64,000 nt of DNA, taken from positions 1,580,001-1,644,000 of the forward strand of contig NZ_WMEA01000001.1 in the NCBI RefSeq assembly GCF_021735925.1, in the 5' to 3' direction. Made by a program: the position numbers and the translations under genes. Under the pieces are notes generated by a model. That model had not been told where the DNA came from, did not search any database, and saw only the letters and a program-made list of their open reading frames with translations. Shown piece after piece: positions 7,528 through 16,490 of the stretch. This DNA is from Loktanella sp. M215 (GTDB lineage: Bacteria > Pseudomonadota > Alphaproteobacteria > Rhodobacterales > Rhodobacteraceae). Position 1 is the stretch's first letter, and the number at the start of each line of letters is the position of its first letter.

Positions 7528-10500
7528 TCATTCGCCCGGCACCGCATGGGGTGGGACGGTGGACGCGTCATGCGTCCCTGTCCGGCGTTCGGCGTTGACC
7601 CGGTTCAGCGCAAAGCGTTTCCAGATCACGAAGATTGCGGGAATGACCAGCAGGGTCAGCAGGGTGGCGGTCGCCATGCCGCCGACCATCGGCGCGGCAA
7701 TACGCTGCATGATTTCCGACCCGGTGCCGTGGCCATACATGATCGGGATCAGCCCGGCGAAGATCGTGGCGACGGTCATGACCTTGGGCCGGACCCGCAG
7801 CAGCGCGCCTTCGAACACGACCTGTTCGACGTCCAGCGGCGTCAGGTCGCGCTGTTCGGCCACGGCGACAGATTTGCGCTTTTCCCACGCGAGGTTGAGG
7901 TAAAGCAGCATGACGATGGCCGTTTCCACAGCGACCCCGGCCAAGGCAATAAATCCGACCAGAACAGCGACCGAGATATCGAAGCTGAGATACCAGATCA
8001 GCCAGACGCCTCCCGCCAGTGCGACGGGCAAGGCGGCGAGGATGATCGCCACCTCTGTGACACGGCTGAAGGCCATGAACAGCATCAGCGTGATGATCAG
8101 CAGGGTCGCGGGGGCCACCAGCGTCAGCCGGTCCTGCATCCGTTCGATATATTCGTATTGCCCGGACCAGGCGATGGAATATCCCGTCGGCAGATCGACG
8201 GTGCGGGCGACAAGGTCGCGCGCCTCGTTCACATAGCCGCCCAGATCGCGCCCCGCGATGTCGATGAAGACAAAGCCGGTGCGCCGCGCGTTCTCGGACC
8301 GGATCATGCCGGGGCCGTCAACGATGGCGACCTCTGCAATCGCGCCCAGCGGGATATGTGCGCCCGACGGGGTGACGACCGGCAGATCGCGCAGGCGTTC
8401 GGGGCTGTTGCGCCATTCCTGCGGATACCGCAGGTTGATCGGAAAGCGCTCCAACCCTTCGACGCTCTCGGAGACCTGCATCCCGCCGATGGCGGTCTGC
8501 ACGACATCCTGCACATCTCGCACGCTCATCATGTAGCGGGCGGCGGCGTCACGATCGACGTTGATCTCGATGAAGCGTCCACCCACGGGGCGCTCGGCAT
8601 AGGCCGAGGCTGTGCCGTCGATCCCGGCGACGGCCTGTTCGACCGCGATGCCGATGGTTTCGATCACCTTCAGATCAGCGCCAGAGATCTTGACGCCAAC
8701 GGGTGTCTTGATGCCGGTGGCCAGCATGTCGATGCGGTTCTTGATCGGCTGAATCCAGACGTTGGTGACGCCGGGGATCTGCACGGCGCGGTCCAGTTCT
8801 GCGCGGATGGCGTCCATGGTCATGCCCTCGCGCCAATCGGCCTCTGGCCGCAGCTGCACGGTGGTTTCGATCATGGTCAGGGGCGCTGGATCGGTGGCGC
8901 TGTCGGCGCGGCCCAGCTTGCCGTGGACGGTCAGCACCTCTGGCACGGTGGCGATCAGGCGGTCTGTCTGTTGCAGGACTTCGCGCGCCTTGCCGATGGA
9001 CACGCCGGGGTAGAGGGACGGCATGTAAAGGAAATCGCCCTCGTTCAGTTCGGGCATGAATTCGGTGCCGATGCGTTGCAGGGGCCACGCCATCGACCCC
9101 ACCAGCGCCACGGCCAGCAGCGTCGTGGCATAGGGCCAGGCGACGGCGGCATCCAGGAACGGGCGGTAAATCCAGATGACAAGGCGGTTCAGCGGGTTCT
9201 TGTGTTCGGGCAGGATACGGCCGCGGACAAAGTAGCCCATCAGCACCGGCACCAGCGTGATCGACAGGATGGACGCGGCGGCCATGGCGTAGGTCTTGGT
9301 GAAGGCCAGCGGCTTGAACAGGCGGCCTTCCTGACTTTCCAGGACGAACACCGGCAGGAAACTGACCGCGATGATGGCGAGCGAGAAGAAAAGCGCAGGG
9401 CCCACTTCCTCGCAACACTCGGTCACGATCCGCCAGCGGTTCTGCGGCGTCAAAGGTTCCTTTTCGATCCGCCTGTGCATCGCCTCGATCATGACAATCG
9501 CGGCGTCCACCATCGCGCCGATGGCGATGGCGATGCCGCCAAGGGACATGATGTTGGCGTTCACGCCTTGCAGCTTCATCACGATAACTGCGACGAAAAT
9601 ACCCAAAGGCAGCGACAGCACGATGACCAGCGACGACCGGATATGCAAAAGGAAGGCCGCACAGACCAGCACGACAACGATGAACTCCTCGGTCAGTTTG
9701 TCTGACAGGTTTTCGATCGCGCGTTCGATCACGCCCGCACGGTTGTAGGTCGTGACAATCTCGACGCCTTCGGGCAGGTTCGGGCGCAAGTCCGCGATCC
9801 GCGCCTCGACCGCCTTGATCGTGGACAGGGCGTTGCCGCCCCAGCGCAGGATCACGACACCGCCGACGGCGTCGCCCTGACCGTCGAATTCACCCACGCC
9901 GCGCCGCAGTTCCGGCCCCAGCCGGATGTCGGCCACGTCGCCCAGCGACACGGCAGCCCCGCGCGCGTTGACGATCAGCGGGGCGCTGGCCAGATCGGAC
10001 AGTTCGTCCACATAGCCGGTGGACCGGACCATGTATTCCGCCTCGCCCATCTCGATCACGCTGCCGCCGGTTTCGCGGTTCGCGCCCTGAATGGCACCCC
10101 GCACTTGGGCCAGTGTCAGGTCATAGGCGCGCAGTTTGTTGGGGTCGATGACGACCTGATACTGCTTGACCATGCCGCCGATGGTGGCGACTTCCGACAC
10201 GCCATCGACGGTCTGAAGTTCGTATTTCAGGAACCAGTCCTGAAGGGTGCGCAGTTCGGCAAGGTCATGGTTTCCCGTGCGATCGATCAGCGCGTATTGA
10301 TAGATCCAGCCGACGCCCGTCGCGTCAGGCCCCAGTTCGGGCGACACGCCTTCGGGCAGGTTCGATGTGATCTGGCCAAGGTATTCCAGCACGCGGGTCC
10401 GCGCCCAATACAGGTCCGTGCCGTCCTCGAACACGACATAGACGTAGCTGTCGCCAAAGAACGAAAAGCCGCGCACGTCCGTCGCCCCCGGCACCGCCAG

Positions 10501-10719
10501 CATCGCGGTGGTTATCGGATAGGTGACCTGATCCTCGACCACCTGCGGGGCCTGACCGGCATAAGGAGTCTTGATGATGACCTGCACGTCGGACAGGTCG
10601 GGGATCGCGTCGACGGGCGTTGCGCGCACGGCCCAGACGCCTGCGATGGCGATCATGACCGAGATCGCGATGACCAGAAACCGGTTGGCAATGGACGCGC
10701 GAATGACGGCGGGGATCAT
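7528..10719 (-). CDS. cusA: Heavy-metal RND efflux pump inner-membrane subunit, CusA/CzcA family
   Basis: Proton-driven exporter of Cu(I)/Ag(I) or related metals across the envelope, 1063 residues, as usual for HME-RND pumps. Begins MIPAVIRASIANRFLVIAIS with the first helix, contains the HME-RND segments VDAIPDLSDVQVIIKTPY and FVFIDIAGRDLGGYVNEA, the transmembrane-4 proton-relay region GAMVDAAIVMIEAM, and the C-terminal FAGLIPIMYGHGTGSEIMQR. The start overlaps the stop of the adaptor gene by 4 bp (ATGA). Metal choice cannot be fixed from sequence alone, but the CusF domains before and after it in the operon favour copper/silver over cobalt/zinc/cadmium. Confidence 0.93.
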   Translation of the reverse strand: MIPAVIRASIANRFLVIAISVMIAIAGVWAVRATPVDAIPDLSDVQVIIKTPYAGQAPQVVEDQVTYPITTAMLAVPGATDVRGFSFFGDSYVYVVFEDGTDLYWARTRVLEYLGQITSNLPEGVSPELGPDATGVGWIYQYALIDRTGNHDLAELRTLQDWFLKYELQTVDGVSEVATIGGMVKQYQVVIDPNKLRAYDLTLAQVRGAIQGANRETGGSVIEMGEAEYMVRSTGYVDELSDLASAPLIVNARGAAVSLGDVADIRLGPELRRGVGEFDGQGDAVGGVVILRWGGNALSTIKAVEARIADLRPNLPEGVEIVTTYNRAGVIERAIENLSDKLTEEFIVVVLVCAAFLLHIRSSLVIVLSLPLGIFVAVIVMKLQGVNANIMSLGGIAIAIGAMVDAAIVMIEAMHRRIEKEPLTPQNRWRIVTECCEEVGPALFFSLAIIAVSFLPVFVLESQEGRLFKPLAFTKTYAMAAASILSITLVPVLMGYFVRGRILPEHKNPLNRLVIWIYRPFLDAAVAWPYATTLLAVALVGSMAWPLQRIGTEFMPELNEGDFLYMPSLYPGVSIGKAREVLQQTDRLIATVPEVLTVHGKLGRADSATDPAPLTMIETTVQLRPEADWREGMTMDAIRAELDRAVQIPGVTNVWIQPIKNRIDMLATGIKTPVGVKISGADLKVIETIGIAVEQAVAGIDGTASAYAERPVGGRFIEINVDRDAAARYMMSVRDVQDVVQTAIGGMQVSESVEGLERFPINLRYPQEWRNSPERLRDLPVVTPSGAHIPLGAIAEVAIVDGPGMIRSENARRTGFVFIDIAGRDLGGYVNEARDLVARTVDLPTGYSIAWSGQYEYIERMQDRLTLVAPATLLIITLMLFMAFSRVTEVAIILAALPVALAGGVWLIWYLSFDISVAVLVGFIALAGVAVETAIVMLLYLNLAWEKRKSVAVAEQRDLTPLDVEQVVFEGALLRVRPKVMTVATIFAGLIPIMYGHGTGSEIMQRIAAPMVGGMATATLLTLLVIPAIFVIWKRFALNRVNAERRTGTHDASTVPPHAVPGE

Positions 10720-12914
10720 TGGCGGACCTGCGGGTCATTGGCCACACCGACAAGGGTCAGGCTGAAATCCGCGTTGCGCGTCATCAGCAGCGTCATGTCC
10801 TGCCCTGTCGGCAGATCGCCTGCGGCCAGCGTCGGGGCCACGGCAAAGTCCATCGTCATGCCGGGCATCCCGATGTCGACCATCGGGCCGTGGGTGATGT
10901 TGGCCATGCCGGTTGCAGGGTCGACGGCGTTGATCGTGCCTGACACCTCCATCGGGGGTTCCGGTGCTGCGACCTGCGCCAGCACCATCGTCATGCCGTC
11001 GGGGCGGTCAAACGTCAGCGTGGTTTCCACGCCGACGGGCAAGGTCGCGGGATCGACGGCGCTGGTCAGATCGAAATCCATCGTCATGCCGGGCATGCCG
11101 GTTTCCGCGATATTGCCATGGGTAATCGTGGCGCGGCGGGACGCGATATCGACGGCGTCGATGGTGCCCGCGACGGTGATCGGTGCGGCGGTGGGGTCCG
11201 GAGTGGCTGCCGTGGTTTCCGGCATCTCCATCTGCATGGCGTCATCCACCGGACGCACGCCGACGATCACATAGGTATCACCGTCTTTCACCAGATCGAA
11301 ATTCACCGGCGTGCCGACCGTGACGGCGGCGGTATCCACGCCCATCACGGGCATGTCCATCACCATCGCGGGCCAGCCCAGATCGGGGATCGGGTCGTGG
11401 TTCATCGTCAATTTGCCGTCGGCGGTGACGGCTTCAACCACGCCGGTGCCTGTCGCGGCGATGCCGTCATCGCGGCCCAGATCGGACAGATAGAGCAAAC
11501 CGCCAGCGCCCCGCGCGATCTGGAACGCCACGTCCTGCCCGGTCGTGGCGTCATCCACCGCAACATCGGCGCGGACAGGGAAATCCGTCGTCATCGCTGG
11601 CCAGCCGATCCCGTCAAGCGCCCCGTGCCTGATCGTTGCCGTCCGCGTGTCAGTATCAAACGCCACCAGCGTGCCGACGCCCTTGGCGGGTGCCGCGTCC
11701 GTCGGGGCCATGCGCATCAGACCGGCGCTCAGCGCGCTTTCGCTGTCGATCAGGAACTGGGCAGAGGCCACGACCTCGTCCCCCGCCGCCAACCCCTGCA
11801 CAACCTCGGTGCGGCCGCCTTCGTCGAAGTCGTCGCGCAGGCCGGTGGTGATCAGGCGCGGGGCAAAGGTGCCTTCGCCGGTTTTCAGGATCACACGCTC
11901 GGCGCTGCCGGTGCGGATGATCGCCTCTGTGGGCACGGTCAGGGCAAGGCGCGACGCGCCGGGCGACAACGCGACCGAGGCGAACATGTTGGGCTTCAAC
12001 AGGCCTTCGGCGTTGTCCACGACCAGCCGCACGGGCAGCGTGCGCGTCTTGGCGTCGAGTTCGGGATAGATGTAATCGACCCGTCCTTCGAAGACGCGAC
12101 CGTTCATGTGGTCGAACCGGATCGCGGCGGTCATGTCGTCGGTCAGGCGGTCGATGTCACGCTCGAACACGTCGACGACCAGCCAGACGGTCGCAAGGTC
12201 GGTCAGCGACACGGCGCGGGTATTGGGTTGCAGATACATGCCGTCCGCTGCCTCGATCCCGATGACGACGCCGTCCTGCGGGGCATAGACCGACAGGTTG
12301 CGGGCGATCTCGCGGGTGGCCTCGACCTCTTCGATCTGGCGGTCTGACATGCCGACGCTGCGCAAGCGATTGCGCGAAATCTCGATGATGCGGCGGTTGC
12401 CGTCCTCAAGGGCACGGATGTGGTCCGCGCTGGCCGATCCGATTTCCGGCGAGAACATCGAGAACAGCAGCTCGTCCTTTGCAACGCGGTCACCGATGGC
12501 GCGGACCTTCAGATCCTCGATCCAGCCTTCGACGCGGGTGTGAACATGGCTGGTCAGGTGTTCGTCGTAACCGACGTAGCCGACAGTCTGGATCGTCTGG
12601 GAGATATCCTGTGCGGTGGCGACAGCGGTGCGCACGCCGATGGCGTTGATCTCGGCCGGGGACAAGGTGACGGTGGACGGGTCCGCGGCGGGCGCGTCGC
12701 CGGCGTAGACCGGGATCAGGTCCATGCCCATGGGGGATTTGCCGGGACCGTCCTTGCGGAAGTTCGCATCCATCGGTGCAACCCAATACAGGATGTCCGG
12801 CCCTGTGTCGGCCATGGCGTCATCGCGGTTGAAGTAGAACCGTTCCGCCGAAATACCCCCCGCCAGACCAACCCCAAGTGCCAGAATCGAAAGTGCTGCG
12901 TAGCGTCCGCTCAT
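10716..12914 (-). CDS. cusB: CusB-type periplasmic adaptor with four C-terminal CusF-like modules
   Basis: Membrane-fusion protein linking the RND pump to an outer-membrane channel, here enlarged to 732 residues against roughly 400 for ordinary CusB. N-terminal anchor residues 5-22. A heavy-metal-binding domain YWVAPMDANFRKDGPGKSPM lies at 43-62, then barrel-sandwich and hairpin parts to about residue 400. Four tandem CusF-like modules follow at about 412-478, 488-555, 580-648 and 655-726. Modules 1 and 2 keep the Trp (GWPAM at 437-441 and 513-517). In modules 3 and 4 the Trp is replaced by Met (GMPGMTMDF). Module 1 lacks the second Met (WPAMTTDF). First gene of the cusBAF operon. Confidence 0.92.
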   Translation of the reverse strand: MSGRYAALSILALGVGLAGGISAERFYFNRDDAMADTGPDILYWVAPMDANFRKDGPGKSPMGMDLIPVYAGDAPAADPSTVTLSPAEINAIGVRTAVATAQDISQTIQTVGYVGYDEHLTSHVHTRVEGWIEDLKVRAIGDRVAKDELLFSMFSPEIGSASADHIRALEDGNRRIIEISRNRLRSVGMSDRQIEEVEATREIARNLSVYAPQDGVVIGIEAADGMYLQPNTRAVSLTDLATVWLVVDVFERDIDRLTDDMTAAIRFDHMNGRVFEGRVDYIYPELDAKTRTLPVRLVVDNAEGLLKPNMFASVALSPGASRLALTVPTEAIIRTGSAERVILKTGEGTFAPRLITTGLRDDFDEGGRTEVVQGLAAGDEVVASAQFLIDSESALSAGLMRMAPTDAAPAKGVGTLVAFDTDTRTATIRHGALDGIGWPAMTTDFPVRADVAVDDATTGQDVAFQIARGAGGLLYLSDLGRDDGIAATGTGVVEAVTADGKLTMNHDPIPDLGWPAMVMDMPVMGVDTAAVTVGTPVNFDLVKDGDTYVIVGVRPVDDAMQMEMPETTAATPDPTAAPITVAGTIDAVDIASRRATITHGNIAETGMPGMTMDFDLTSAVDPATLPVGVETTLTFDRPDGMTMVLAQVAAPEPPMEVSGTINAVDPATGMANITHGPMVDIGMPGMTMDFAVAPTLAAGDLPTGQDMTLLMTRNADFSLTLVGVANDPQVRQ

Positions 12915-13012
12915 CGTTGTGCCCCCACGCGGCCCGTCAGTGTGGGCCGGGAATAAAGATCAATCGCAAGGGTTGCGCTGCCGCAGTGGACAGCCCGACC
13001 CCGAGGTTCTGA

Positions 13013-13378
13013 TCAGGCGTATTTTGGGGGTTTGCGCAGCATCGCGGGGCTGATGCTGCCGGGGGCGACGTCAGGGGGCAGGACATTGCCGACACGGATC
13101 ACGATGGATCGCATTGCGCCTTGGGGCAGCGCAAAGGGCAGGGCGTAGAAACAGATCATGCCGGCGCAGGCGTCGCCGGTGCCGTGGTCCATCTGTGTCG
13201 TCTCTGTTCCGTTTTCGTGGTGCGCGTGGGCATCCATCGTCATGTCAGCAACGCTTACATCACGATCCATGCTCATCGCGGCATGCGCCGTTTGCGGCGC
13301 AAGCAGGCTCACGACAGCGCAAAGCACCAAAAGGTGCCGCAGGACCGCGAACAGGCGTGATGGCGATGGGAACGACAT
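13013..13378 (-). CDS. Small secreted Met/His-rich protein, probably copper-related
   Basis: About 121 residues. From the start MSFPSPSRLFAVLRHLLVLC a Sec signal peptide is evident, ending near AAPQTAHA-like sequence. The mature part holds MSMDRD, MTMDAHAHHENGTETTQMDH and the Cys pair CAGMIC. It ends with a Pro/Lys tail. I do not recognise a named family with certainty; it resembles small DUF2946-like proteins found next to copper genes. It reads toward cusB, 99 bp away, and is divergent from the next small secreted protein, with the shared promoter region at 13379-13555. Metal binding is inferred from composition. Confidence 0.55.
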   Translation of the reverse strand: MSFPSPSRLFAVLRHLLVLCAVVSLLAPQTAHAAMSMDRDVSVADMTMDAHAHHENGTETTQMDHGTGDACAGMICFYALPFALPQGAMRSIVIRVGNVLPPDVAPGSISPAMLRKPPKYA

Positions 13379-13555
13379 GACATCGGGATACTGGCGCGGC
13401 GTAAAACTGCAAGTCACAAAACCAACAGGTCATGTGTCAAATGCGGTCATGATGCCGCACCACGATCCAGCGCCGACTGCAAAAAGCAGCGGTGCGACGC
13501 CACGTCCAGTGACGATCTCTTGCTTTTGCGATCATAGCCGCCTTAGGTATCGCCC

Positions 13556-13876
13556 ATGTCGATGATCCGCGCCCTGATGGTCCTTGTGGTCCTGTGCACC
13601 ACCTTTGCCGCCAGCGTGTCCGCTGGCGCGCATACGCACGACGCGGGTGCCGTCAGCCATGGGGTGACGGATGCCGTTTCGACAATCGCCACGTCCGATT
13701 GCTGCGATCACAGCACCGAGCGCGCGCCGGTCTGCCATGTCTGGGTCGCTCTTTTGCCGCACACCGACGCGGCACCCTGCGCGGCCATCTTACGGCGTGC
13801 CGGCACCATCGGGCCGCCCGTCAGGCTGTCCGGTCTGGCGCCGCCATTCCCCCTCGATCCTCCGCGAGCAGGCTGA
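13556..13876 (+). CDS. Small secreted Cys/His protein of unknown function
   Basis: About 106 residues with signal peptide MSMIRALMVLVVLCTTFAAS. The mature part includes AHTHDAGAVSHG, the Cys pair SDCCDHS and CHVWVALLPH, giving a plausible metal-binding pattern. It is followed by the DUF411, cytochrome c, copC and copD genes on the same strand. It is divergent from the previous small secreted gene, so this 13.4-13.55 kb gap probably carries promoters for both directions. No family is recognised. Gene reality is supported by the signal peptide and position. Confidence 0.5.
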   Translation: MSMIRALMVLVVLCTTFAASVSAGAHTHDAGAVSHGVTDAVSTIATSDCCDHSTERAPVCHVWVALLPHTDAAPCAAILRRAGTIGPPVRLSGLAPPFPLDPPRAG

Positions 13877-13958
13877 GTCATTAGCCCTTCTATACCGACG
13901 CATCCGGTGAGAGTTCATCGGATTGCGCAATATGCTCACGTTTTCGAGGATCAAGATC

Positions 13959-14429
13959 ATGAAAGCCATCAAACACACCCTGTCCGCCATCGCGATCGGC
14001 CTGTCTGCATGGGCGTTGCCCGCCACAGCGCAATCGGCGGCCCCGATGTCAGACCACGCCATGCACGTCGCCAAAAGCCCGACCTGCGGCTGCTGCGAGG
14101 CTTGGGTTGATCTGGCCCGGATCGAAGGGTTCGACGTCACCGCGACCGACATGGACGATGTGACCCCCGCCAAGACGCAGGCCGGCGTCCCGCAAAACCT
14201 GTGGTCCTGCCATACCGCTGTCGTCGACGGCTACGTCATCGAAGGTCACGTGCCGTTCGACGCCATCGCCAAGCTGCTGCGCGACCGCCCCGCGATCACC
14301 GGCATCTCGGCGCCCGGCATGCCGATGGGCTCGCCCGGCATGGGCGACGACCCGACCGCGCGTTTCGATGTGATCGCCTTCGGCGGTGAAGCGATCCCCG
14401 GCGAAATCTATTTTCAGGCAGGCGAATGA
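13959..14429 (+). CDS. DUF411 metal-binding periplasmic protein
   Basis: Periplasmic protein of about 156 residues in the DUF411 (CopG/CusG-like) family common in copper clusters. Signal peptide MKAIKHTLSAIAIGLSAWAL, then SPTCGCCEAWVDLARIEGF, the family's CGCC metal-binding signature. Later come LWSCHTAVVDGYVIEGHVP and GISAPGMPMGSPGM, both conserved in DUF411. A role in oxidation or sequestration of copper is proposed for the family; nothing more precise can be said. The start at 13959 is preceded by GAGGATC. Its stop overlaps the start of the cytochrome c gene (ATGA), so the two are coupled. Confidence 0.88.
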   Translation: MKAIKHTLSAIAIGLSAWALPATAQSAAPMSDHAMHVAKSPTCGCCEAWVDLARIEGFDVTATDMDDVTPAKTQAGVPQNLWSCHTAVVDGYVIEGHVPFDAIAKLLRDRPAITGISAPGMPMGSPGMGDDPTARFDVIAFGGEAIPGEIYFQAGE

Positions 14430-14887
14430 AGCGCAGCCTGATCGCGGGCATCGGTGTGGCGGCGGCGGGGGCGATCTGGTTCGTCACCGCCGATCGCACG
14501 GCGCAGGCCGAGACCATCACCTTGCGGCCCGATGACGCCGGGATCGTGGCGACGGGTGCCGAGATCTATGCCACCACCTGCGCCAGCTGCCACGGTGCGG
14601 CGCTGGAGGGGCAGCCGAATTGGAAATCCCGCAACGCAGACGGCCGGCTGCCGGCGCCGCCGCACGACGCCAGCGGGCACACATGGCATCACGACAGCGC
14701 CACCCTGTTCACCCTGACCAAGCTGGGGGTGGCCGAAATGATCGGCGACCCGGCTTACCAGTCCGACATGCCCGCCTACGCAGGCACCTTGACCGACGAT
14801 CAGATCATCGCCGTGCTCAGCTACATCAAATCCACATGGCCGCAGACCATCCGCGACAGCCATGACATGAGGGACCAACCATCGTGA
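14426..14887 (+). CDS. Periplasmic class I cytochrome c
   Basis: About 153 residues with an N-terminal anchor or signal sequence (MKRSLIAGIGVAAAGAIWFV). One haem-binding motif CASCH at residues 52-56 and a likely distal Met ligand in SDMPAY. The C-terminal helix LTDDQIIAVLSYIKSTWP is typical of small cytochromes c. It lies between DUF411 and copC and overlaps both by 4 bp. It may accept electrons from periplasmic copper oxidation or feed an oxidase; this is inference from context. Confidence 0.88.
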   Translation: MKRSLIAGIGVAAAGAIWFVTADRTAQAETITLRPDDAGIVATGAEIYATTCASCHGAALEGQPNWKSRNADGRLPAPPHDASGHTWHHDSATLFTLTKLGVAEMIGDPAYQSDMPAYAGTLTDDQIIAVLSYIKSTWPQTIRDSHDMRDQPS

Positions 14888-15225
14888 AAACAGCCATTCT
14901 GACCATAGCCTTCGCGCTGACCGCAAGCTTTGCATTCGCCCATGCCAAACCGGCGACGATGACGCCGGCGGACGGATCGACCGGGACCGCACCGGCCATC
15001 ATCGAAATTCACTTTGACGACCCCATGCGTGTCACGGCCTTTACCCTGACCGGGCCGGATGGCGACATTGCCGTCACCCGCGCCGTGGGCATGGAGCCTG
15101 TCACCGATTTCAGCGTCACCCCCGATGATGCCTTGTCATCCGCCGCTTACACCGTGGACTGGCGTGGCATGTCGACGGATGGGCATCCGATGCAGGGCAG
15201 CTTCGGCTTCACGGTCGCGGACTGA
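14884..15225 (+). CDS. copC: CopC copper-resistance protein
   Basis: Periplasmic copper-binding protein of about 113 residues, GTG start. Signal peptide MKTAILTIAFALTASFAFA is followed by the mature N-terminus HAKPATMTPADGS, where His1 is the classic Cu(II) ligand. Conserved blocks IEIHFDDPMRVTAF and YTVDWRGMSTDGHPMQGSFGFTV give the immunoglobulin-like CopC fold and the second His-containing loop. It is followed after 6 bp by copD. The pair is known for copper uptake or tolerance in the periplasm. Confidence 0.93.
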   Translation: MKTAILTIAFALTASFAFAHAKPATMTPADGSTGTAPAIIEIHFDDPMRVTAFTLTGPDGDIAVTRAVGMEPVTDFSVTPDDALSSAAYTVDWRGMSTDGHPMQGSFGFTVAD

Positions 15226-15231
15226 TCTGGG

Positions 15232-16110
15232 GTGGAGGGGGCTGCCGACATCGACGGTCTGGCCATTGCGGCCATTCTGGCAAAGGCCGCGGGCTATGCC
15301 GCGGCCTTGCTGGCCATGGGCGGTCCGTTGTTCGTAACCGGCTTTCGGCAACCACCCAAGGACGTGTCGCGGCTTGCGCGCCAGATTGCCGTGGCTGCGG
15401 CCCTCGTCGGTCTTGCGGTGCTGGCGCTGCGCTTTGGTATCCGGGCGGCGCGGATTTCAGGCATGGGGCTTTCGGGCGCCGTCGATCCCCTGATGCTGGG
15501 GTTCGTCTGGGACTCGCCGCTGGGCACGGCGGCCATCTGGCGTGGGGCGGGTTATGCCTGCATCCTTGCCCTGCTTCTGCGGCATCCGGCGGGCAAAGGT
15601 CTGTCACTGATCGGCACCCTGCTGATCGCCGTGTCCTATACCCGCGTCGGACATGCATTAAGCGATCCGCAGGTCGTGCTGTCGGCCTGTCTGGTGGCGC
15701 ATCTTCTGGCGCTGGCGCTGTGGATTGCCGCACTGATCCCGTTGCGCCGTTCAGCTGGCCTGCCCGGGGCGGCGGCTTTGCTGCATGACTTTGGCCGCGT
15801 GGCCAGCGTGACCGTGCCGCTTTTGATCGTTGTCGGTCTTGTGTTTGCGTGGGTCATGGTCGGGTCGGTCTCGGCCTTGGTCGGGACCGCATACGGGCTC
15901 ACGCTGCTGATCAAGGTCGCGCTTGTCTCCGTCCTGCTGTCGCTGGCGGCGCTGAACAAATGGCGTCTGGTGCCTGCCTTGGCACAAGACTTGCCCCATG
16001 CTATCGCCGCGCTGCGGCGCGCAATCACGCTGGAAATGGCGGTTGTCGGCCTGATCCTGCTGGCGACGGCGACACTCACGTCCGTCACGACGCCACCCCT
16101 CCATTTGTAG
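15232..16110 (+). CDS. copD: CopD family copper-resistance membrane protein
   Basis: Inner-membrane protein of about 292 residues with roughly eight hydrophobic helices, GTG start. It resembles the CopD domain in AGYAAALLAMGGPLFVTGF, WDSPLGTAAIWRGAGY and LVAHLLALALWIAALIPL, where the conserved His lies in a helix. Partner of CopC in moving copper over the inner membrane. Last gene of the DUF411 - cytochrome - copC - copD operon. The 3' end overlaps the minus-strand CsoR remnant by 26 bp. Confidence 0.87.
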   Translation: MEGAADIDGLAIAAILAKAAGYAAALLAMGGPLFVTGFRQPPKDVSRLARQIAVAAALVGLAVLALRFGIRAARISGMGLSGAVDPLMLGFVWDSPLGTAAIWRGAGYACILALLLRHPAGKGLSLIGTLLIAVSYTRVGHALSDPQVVLSACLVAHLLALALWIAALIPLRRSAGLPGAAALLHDFGRVASVTVPLLIVVGLVFAWVMVGSVSALVGTAYGLTLLIKVALVSVLLSLAALNKWRLVPALAQDLPHAIAALRRAITLEMAVVGLILLATATLTSVTTPPLHL

Positions 16111-16314
16111 ACATCATAATGGGGAAAAGCGGCAGCTCGGCGGCTAAGGCCAAGCTGACCTCAATCGGCGTCTTTTCCAGCCGGCCGATGAGTTCCTGAA
16201 ATTTCGCGTGCTGATCGGCCGGATCACCGCTGTCGATAGCGGCTTGCACGCAATGATGTATGTGGTCCTCCAGGAACAGACGCGCGACGCCCTCCAGTGC
16301 GCACCTGACGCCGG
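16085..16314 (-). pseudogene. Truncated CsoR/FrmR-family metal-sensing repressor
   Basis: The minus-strand frame reads VRCALEGVARLFLEDHIHHC then VQAAIDSGDP and KFQELIGRLEKTP before a stop at 16085. This is the C-terminal half of a DUF156 regulator (CsoR/RcnR/FrmR), including the HxxHC-type metal-binding pattern. The N-terminal helix is missing; upstream the frame hits a stop in unrelated sequence, about 70 bp before the degenerate repeat at 16385. It was probably the copper sensor of this gene set and was cut at the right boundary of the older region. The extension after EVSLAL may not be original. Confidence 0.7.
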
Positions 16315-16384
16315 CGGTTTTACCGTCGGTCGGTCAACTGCGTAGAACTTGTTGTCCCGGTTGATGAACCATGAACTTGCAAGG

Positions 16385-16490
16385 GTGTGGCCCCTGAAGA
16401 AGCGAGGCTCACGGTGCACAAAAGGCCAACCTACATGCAGGGGAACTATCCGGGGCATTTCTGGCCCTAGTTAGGCCGTCCGGCCCAATC
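16385..16490 (+). repeat. Degenerate copy of the tRNA-distal end of arm B
   Basis: Aligns with 29953-30057 in the same orientation. Shared landmarks are GCCCCTGAA-AAGCGAG, CTATCCGGGGCATTTCTGG and CCCTAG-TAGGCCGTCC, with substitutions between. The resemblance fades left of about 16385. This is the residual left flank of an attachment site from the older insertion. Confidence 0.75.

Noticed and set aside
7468..9705. Long open frame (745 codons) on the plus strand opposite cusA
   Set aside because: Its protein is repetitive in His, Asp, Arg and Gln, typical of the antisense of a GC-rich gene, and cusA is unmistakable.
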